Below, one piece after another: positions 31,543 through 35,287 of a stretch of 35,287 nucleotides of DNA (the stretch's first letter is position 1; the number at the start of each line of letters is the position of its first letter). Source of the stretch: an uncultured Alphaproteobacteria bacterium (GTDB lineage: Bacteria > Pseudomonadota > Alphaproteobacteria > CAAHEQ01 > UBA3637); the NCBI GenBank assembly GCA_905236245.1, contig CAJOPC010000030.1, positions 1 to 35,287 on the forward strand, given 5' to 3'. Made by a program: the position numbers and the translations under genes. The notes beneath the pieces were generated by a model. That model worked only from the letters and a program-made list of their open reading frames with translations, ran no database searches and was not told where the DNA came from.

Positions 31543-32814
31543 ATGAATAATAATAATGAAAAACAAAGTTTATCCGAAAACGACCACCGTCGTATCGGTA
31601 AAGAATTAGATTTATTTTCTTTCAGTGAATATGTCGGTTCTGGTTTGGCCTTATGGCATCCAAACGGCGCAATTATAAGAAACGAAATTGAATCTTTTTG
31701 GAAAAAAGAACATCAAAAAGCTGGATATAAATACGTTTATTCTCCCGTTGTCGGATTAAAACAACTGTGGGAAAAATCCGGTCATTTGGATCATTTTGCG
31801 GATTGTATGTATCCGCCAATGGATATGTCCTTAAAAGATAAGGAAGAACAAGGGGCTTATTACGTCAAACCAATGAGTTGCCCTTTCCATGTCGCGATTT
31901 ATAATGCTTCTGTGCATTCATACAAAGAATTGCCGATTAAATATTGCGAATTGGGAAATGTTTATCGTTACGAAGCATCCGGCGGCCTGCAAGGGTTGTT
32001 GCGCGTGCGTTGTATCACGCAGGATGATGCGCATATCATTTGCCGTCAAGATCAATTTATGGAAGAATTGTCAAAAGTCTTTGATTTCGGCTTTGCCATT
32101 AACAGAGTCTTTGGTTATGACAAATTCAAAGTTTATTTTTCCATACGTGATATGAAAAATAAAAAAGACAAATATATTGATAATGAACCCATTTGGAAAA
32201 TGGCAGAACAGTCCATCGAACAAGTGTTAAAAGACAAAAACATTCCGTACGATATTGATGTCGGTGGCGCAAAGTTTTATGGTCCGGCAATAGACGTTTA
32301 TGCGATTGATAAAAACGGAAAGGAATGGCAATGTATGACGATACAATTGGATATGAATCTACCGGAAAAATGGGGAATGTTCTATATTGGGGAAGACGGA
32401 GAAAAACATGTTCCCGTTATGTTGCATCGTGCTATATTGGGTGCTATTGAGCGCTTTATAGGTGTGTACTTGGAACGATGCAAAGGCAAATTACCTGTTT
32501 GGTTGTCACCTATTCAGGTTGAAATATTGCCTGTATCGGATAAACATCAAAAAGCGGCCGAACAAATCCAACAACAATTATTGGAAAATGACGTCCGCGC
32601 GGAAGTTGACATTTCCGGTAACACGGTTTCTTATCAAATCAGAAACGCTGTCAAGAAAAAAGTCCCTTACATCATTGTCGTGGGTGACAAAGAAATTGAA
32701 AGCAACAGCATTTCTGTTCGTTTAAGAGATGGGCAGCAAATGAACAATATTCCTTTGCTTGACTTCATAAAACGTGTATCAGAAAAGATAAAAAACAGAA
32801 GCTTGGATTTGTAA
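31543..32814 (+). CDS. thrS: Short threonyl-tRNA synthetase without TGS and editing domains
   Basis: At 423 aa this ThrRS is about 220 residues shorter than the usual bacterial enzyme. It begins directly at the catalytic core (HRRIGKELDLFSFSEYVGSG), so the N-terminal TGS and Ser-tRNA editing domains are absent. The zinc and threonine ligands are kept: Cys113 (KPMSCPFH), His164 (TQDDAHI) and His295 (VMLHRAILG). Motif 2 reads RVRCITQDDAH where RVRGFTQDDAH is usual. The anticodon domain covers about 320-423. Editing-less second ThrRS copies are known, for example in cyanobacteria and crenarchaea. Whether a full-length thrS exists elsewhere is unknown. AAAGG precedes the ATG; its expression should rise when Thr-tRNA is scarce. 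Confidence 0.93.
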   Translation: MNNNNEKQSLSENDHRRIGKELDLFSFSEYVGSGLALWHPNGAIIRNEIESFWKKEHQKAGYKYVYSPVVGLKQLWEKSGHLDHFADCMYPPMDMSLKDKEEQGAYYVKPMSCPFHVAIYNASVHSYKELPIKYCELGNVYRYEASGGLQGLLRVRCITQDDAHIICRQDQFMEELSKVFDFGFAINRVFGYDKFKVYFSIRDMKNKKDKYIDNEPIWKMAEQSIEQVLKDKNIPYDIDVGGAKFYGPAIDVYAIDKNGKEWQCMTIQLDMNLPEKWGMFYIGEDGEKHVPVMLHRAILGAIERFIGVYLERCKGKLPVWLSPIQVEILPVSDKHQKAAEQIQQQLLENDVRAEVDISGNTVSYQIRNAVKKKVPYIIVVGDKEIESNSISVRLRDGQQMNNIPLLDFIKRVSEKIKNRSLDL

Positions 32815-32820
32815 AAATAA

Positions 32821-32849
32821 AATCCCTCACTTTTGTGGGGGATTTTTTT
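32821..32849 (+). terminator. Terminator of thrS
   Basis: AATCCCTCAC (32821-32830) and GTGGGGGATT (32835-32844) form a 10-bp stem with one G-U and a TTTT loop, followed by a T-run to 32849. Confidence 0.92.
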
Positions 32850-32901
32850 GGTCGGAATGAATGCGCAATTTACGAACCCATTCTATGTTTAATTTATACA
32901 A

Positions 32902-32934
32902 TAAAAAAGATAGGAACCCAAAAGAGTTCCTATC
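32902..32934 (-). terminator. Terminator of the 40-aa gene
   Basis: On the minus strand GATAGGAACTC pairs with GGGTTCCTATC (11 bp, one G-U) around TTTTG, followed by TTTTTTATTG. Confidence 0.9.
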
Positions 32935-32946
32935 TATTATGAGCTA

Positions 32947-33069
32947 CTATCTGACTTTTAATGGAAAAGCAACTCTACCATAATGTCGAGCATAAATGCG
33001 TCGACCTTTTACGGTAATCCATTTTACGAAACGTATTTCGTAGTCATGTTTTGAAGAGTTTTTAATCAT
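32947..33069 (-). CDS. Small basic protein (40 aa)
   Basis: The ATG at 33069 is preceded by AAAAAAGGAGTT, a strong ribosome-binding site, so the longer frame to 33177 is not needed. The protein starts MIKNSSKHDYEIRFVKWITV and ends RHYGRVAFPLKVR, with a core KGRRIYA. It is strongly basic, with aromatic residues and no membrane segment, which suggests nucleic-acid or ribosome contact, but I do not recognise it. It has its own terminator and lies divergent from a predicted small RNA whose 5' part can pair with its ribosome-binding site. Confidence 0.7.
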   Translation of the reverse strand: MIKNSSKHDYEIRFVKWITVKGRRIYARHYGRVAFPLKVR

Positions 33070-33118
33070 ATTAACTCCTTTTTTAAGTTCCCTACATTTC
33101 ACAATCTTATCAAAGTTG

Positions 33119-33147
33119 TTGACAAGTAAACTAAAAAGGGTTATATT
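33119..33147 (+). promoter_or_regulatory. Strong promoter of a plus-strand small RNA
   Basis: A perfect TTGACA (33119-33124), 17 bases, TATATT (33142-33147). An inverted repeat ACTAAAAAGG (33130-33139) / CCTTTTTAGT (33163-33172) flanks the -10 box and the start. Confidence 0.7.
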
Positions 33148-33153
33148 ATTATC

Positions 33154-33240
33154 GCTGTAAATCCTTTTTAGTGACACCTAGTAGTAGGTTTAACTAGAGT
33201 GATTTCTATGAAGGCTGTTATCCCATTAACAGCCTTTTTT
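33154..33240 (+). ncRNA. Candidate small RNA (about 87 bases) next to ImmA gene
   Basis: The RNA would run from the promoter at 33119-33147 to a perfect terminator: GGCTGTTA (33213-33220), loop TCCCAT, TAACAGCC (33227-33234), then TTTTTT. No supported reading frame lies inside. Its 5' part contains AATCCTTTTTAGT, complementary to the AAAAAGGA ribosome-binding region of the divergent 40-aa gene. Its terminator touches the stop codon of the immA-like gene on the other strand. Confidence 0.65.
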
Positions 33241-33808
33241 ACTGCCAATTAAGTTGCTGTAATTTCTGCCTCCTTGTCTCTGCTGCGGAAAATGATACAC
33301 CGCACGATTTGATTATTTCCTGTGTACTCATGTTTTTAACCATGGGATATGGCATTAGAAGTTCAGCGGCAAAAACATCTGCTTGCCACTCGGAATCTCT
33401 CCATGGCTCTAAAAATTTTGGAAAATCTTTTGTTTGACGAGAAAATGAAATATCTTCTTTGTGTCCTAAAGATAAATGTCCTAATTCGTGTGCAATAGTA
33501 AATCTTGATTGTCCATCTCCCTCACAAGCTTTATTATAAACACTTTCTTTTATACGAATAATTTTATCTTGTGGAAATGTTTCTGCAAATTTACCTTTTA
33601 ATACAGGGTCAGTGTCAGAAATAATTTCATACCCATAATCTGGTAAATAATCTGATCCAAAGTATTCCATGATTTGAACAATATCACAATACACGTGATT
33701 TGTTATCCCAAAAATATGTCTAATATTAGATGCTACTGCACGAATATCTACAATTCGTTTGGGCGAAACAGGAATACCACTACTTCTTATCATACCTAAA
33801 CTAGTCAT
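33239..33808 (-). CDS. ImmA/IrrE-type metallopeptidase
   Basis: The 189-aa protein has the zinc-binding HELGH at residues 107-111 in FTIAHELGHLSLGH, with a downstream EWQADVFAAELLMP helix supplying the third ligand, as in ImmA/IrrE/DUF955 proteases. Such proteases cleave a partner XRE-type repressor to switch on a mobile element or stress genes. The preceding gene encodes just such a repressor, and the two abut (TAAATG), so they are co-translated. GGAGG lies inside the end of the XRE gene. The C-terminus ends shortly after AAETRRQKLQQLNWQ. Confidence 0.93.
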   Translation of the reverse strand: MTSLGMIRSSGIPVSPKRIVDIRAVASNIRHIFGITNHVYCDIVQIMEYFGSDYLPDYGYEIISDTDPVLKGKFAETFPQDKIIRIKESVYNKACEGDGQSRFTIAHELGHLSLGHKEDISFSRQTKDFPKFLEPWRDSEWQADVFAAELLMPYPMVKNMSTQEIIKSCGVSFSAAETRRQKLQQLNWQ

Positions 33809-34183
33809 TTATTTTTCCTCCAGTATAGCCTTAATTGCTTTTTGTTGTTCATCTGATAATTCATTAATTTTACGTGCAAAGCTATATGCTAAGGACTGAA
33901 TTTCGGCATTAGAGGTATTTATTTTTAAATTTATTCTATTTTTTTGTTTTAACTCCTCTTCACGAGTCTTAGCAATAGCTTCTTCGAGAGCAGAATATTG
34001 TTCTTTTGAAATTTGGTAGTTTTGTATAAATCTATCTACAAAATTTACCGGGATACTTTTCTTCCCTGTTTCCATGGCAGACAGGAAAGAAGATGAAATT
34101 TCCAAGGTCTTACTCATATCGTATAATTTTATTCCCAACATAATACGAAATGTCTTTAACCATTTTCCAAATTCTGTGTTCAT
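33809..34183 (-). CDS. XRE-family repressor, partner of the ImmA-type protease
   Basis: The 124-aa protein has an N-terminal helix-turn-helix (about residues 5-60), in which LYDMSKTLEISSSFLSAMET is the typical XRE two-helix segment. A charged, coiled-coil-prone C-terminal half follows (KTREEELKQKNRINL, INELSDEQQKAIKAILEEK). It likely binds operator DNA as a dimer and is cut or removed when its ImmA partner is activated, as for ICEBs1 ImmR/ImmA. A consensus promoter and an inverted repeat over the ribosome-binding site suggest autoregulation. The start has AAAGGAG. Confidence 0.9.
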   Translation of the reverse strand: MNTEFGKWLKTFRIMLGIKLYDMSKTLEISSSFLSAMETGKKSIPVNFVDRFIQNYQISKEQYSALEEAIAKTREEELKQKNRINLKINTSNAEIQSLAYSFARKINELSDEQQKAIKAILEEK

Positions 34184-34205
34184 TGTAAATCTCCTTTCAT
34201 TTACA
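34184..34205 (-). promoter_or_regulatory. Inverted repeat around the XRE ribosome-binding site
   Basis: TGTAAAT (34184-34190 and, inverted, 34199-34205) forms a perfect 7-bp dyad with an 8-base centre holding the GAAAGGAG ribosome-binding site. It may be an operator, or an mRNA hairpin presenting the site in its loop. Confidence 0.55.
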
Positions 34206-34211
34206 GAAATT

Positions 34212-34241
34212 ATTATAGAGATAAAAAAAACGAAATGTCAA
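34212..34241 (-). promoter_or_regulatory. Consensus sigma70 promoter of the XRE-ImmA pair
   Basis: On the minus strand TTGACA (34236-34241), 18 bases, TATAAT (34212-34217): both boxes are perfect consensus. Confidence 0.85.
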
Positions 34242-34348
34242 CCCTTTTTGTAAAAAAAATTCACCTATAAGGTTAATTTTTAAATAATTTCAATAAAATC
34301 AATGTATTATAATTTTGTTTTTTTATTCACAACACGAGTAAATTAACT

Positions 34349-35287
34349 TTAAGCTGCTTCCAAAGGTAAATAATTAACAAGAAGTCCGACTGGATGAGCT
34401 ATTTTATCAAATTCATGTAAATGGGTGCTGATATAGTCTGGAACCTCATTTTTAACATCCACATTCATAAAAGCAGAAAATGGTGGACGAATATTATATT
34501 TTAATTTATCACCATCTAAAACAGCATCCTGAATCAAAAGCCTTAATAACTGATTTTGTACCTTCGGATCGGCTGTTTTCATGATATTTGAAAGATTACC
34601 CACGATTTCAACAATCCTTTCCACCGTATCCTTAATTTCAGAAGTGATAGCAACATATTTTTGATCCTTTGATTCTAATTCAGCAATTTTGGTTTCCATT
34701 TCAGTTTTGGCTTCTTGATATTCTTCCTTAGTAATATCCTTATCTAAAAATGCGTTAAACAAATTCCTTTTTCTGTTTTTTAATTCTTCCAGCTGTATTG
34801 TATTTTCACGTTTTACAGCAGCACTAATCTTTGAATCTTCTTCTAATCTCATTTTTACATTACTTTTAAGAGCTAACAATATATTTTCCGGTATTTGTAG
34901 TTTAGAAAATACTTCTTGTTCCAACTGATTTAATAATTTAGATTCAGGAACAGGCTTTTGATGGCAATTCCCTCTCATGTGGCTGCATCTTAGATAACGA
35001 AACACAAGACCGCTTTTTTTAGTATGCTGTTCAGAAGTAATACAACACCCACAAGTTGCACATCTGACTAATCCACGAAAAATAAATGCTTTCTTTCCAT
35101 AGATTTGTTGGTGTGGAATAATATTTTTTTTACCACGGTCATCTAATACCTTTTGAACCATATCAAACAATTCTGGTGTAATAAGTTTTGGATGTATATG
35201 TGGATATGCTTTATTCTTAACAACCATAATGCCACAGTAAAATGGATTACGTAAAATATCATTGATTTTATGCCGGCTGATTGGATG
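34349..35287 (-). CDS. Large serine recombinase, C-terminal part (cut by window edge)
   Basis: The frame is open to the right edge, reading HPISRHKINDILRNPFYCGI before the first internal Met at 35227, so the true start and the catalytic resolvase domain lie outside. What is seen is the recombinase domain (NPFYCG...HPKLITPELFDMVQ) and the zinc ribbon (RCATCGC...LRCSHMRGNC). A long coiled coil follows (about 170-250 of the visible part), then a C-terminal tail. Large serine recombinases of this kind integrate and excise phages, ICEs and resistance elements. Together with the XRE-ImmA pair it marks the end of a mobile element or a remnant of one. Confidence 0.92.
   Translation of the reverse strand, partial: HPISRHKINDILRNPFYCGIMVVKNKAYPHIHPKLITPELFDMVQKVLDDRGKKNIIPHQQIYGKKAFIFRGLVRCATCGCCITSEQHTKKSGLVFRYLRCSHMRGNCHQKPVPESKLLNQLEQEVFSKLQIPENILLALKSNVKMRLEEDSKISAAVKRENTIQLEELKNRKRNLFNAFLDKDITKEEYQEAKTEMETKIAELESKDQKYVAITSEIKDTVERIVEIVGNLSNIMKTADPKVQNQLLRLLIQDAVLDGDKLKYNIRPPFSAFMNVDVKNEVPDYISTHLHEFDKIAHPVGLLVNYLPLEAA

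Noticed and set aside
32850-32892. Remnant of a tRNA gene behind thrS
   Set aside because: GGTTCG and an acceptor-like stretch appear on the minus strand, but no T-arm or anticodon arm can be folded.

Overview
The window looks like the chromosome of an AT-rich, Gram-negative alphaproteobacterium. The evidence is the LPS-export block (rnd, kdsD, lptC-lptA, lptB in the usual alphaproteobacterial order), an alphaproteobacterial-style AspRS motif 2, an archaeal/rickettsial-type ValRS, a Pta-AckA acetate pathway and several disulfide-rich secreted proteins. A host-associated, fermentative lifestyle such as that of uncultured gut Alphaproteobacteria is an inference from this mix; the sequence does not name a species.

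Layout. 1-3.4 kb: the 3' part of a tRNA-Ser(UGA), two small unknown genes and an 814-aa, very cysteine-rich secreted protein on the minus strand. 3.5-9.4 kb: an EamA transporter, mutL with its endonuclease motifs, a small membrane-anchored protein and valS. 9.4-9.65 kb: a minus-strand small RNA with its own promoter, several hairpins, C-rich loops and a terminator. 9.8-13.7 kb: an operon of an OmpA-domain lipoprotein, a small anchored protein and a trimeric autotransporter adhesin. 13.7-17.8 kb: aspS with a structured leader RNA, a secreted protein related to the Cys-rich family, and a NodB-type deacetylase. 17.9-22.4 kb: rnd, kdsD, a fused lptC-lptA, lptB and a phosphofructokinase. 22.4-25.7 kb: a GT2 glycosyltransferase facing the pfk gene, then pta-ackA. 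25.7-28.8 kb: a second Cys-rich protein with five exact-length 59-aa EGF-like repeats, whose last domain lies in the -1 frame after a run of seven A. 28.8-31.1 kb: a Bor-family lipoprotein, an unknown protein and a GNAT acetyltransferase.

The right end (31.2-35.3 kb) looks accessory. It holds a short threonyl-tRNA synthetase without the TGS and editing domains, preceded by a leader peptide ending in a run of Thr codons and a terminator hairpin (a threonine attenuator). It also holds a 40-aa basic protein with a divergent small RNA, an XRE repressor with an ImmA-type protease, and part of a large serine recombinase that runs off the window.

How parts fit together. The lipoprotein/adhesin operon, the Cys-rich proteins, the Bor lipoprotein and the LPS-export genes all serve the cell envelope. 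The two large Cys-rich proteins share an almost identical post-signal-peptide motif and a C-terminal W-x-A-x-x-W-C domain, which is also hinted at in the 388-aa protein. I regard them as one lineage-specific surface-protein family. The strongest candidates for undescribed biology are the Thr-attenuated, editing-less ThrRS, the LptC-LptA fusion, the minus-strand sRNA with anti-Shine-Dalgarno loops, the Cys-rich family with its possible frameshift switch, and the small-protein/sRNA pair in the mobile region.
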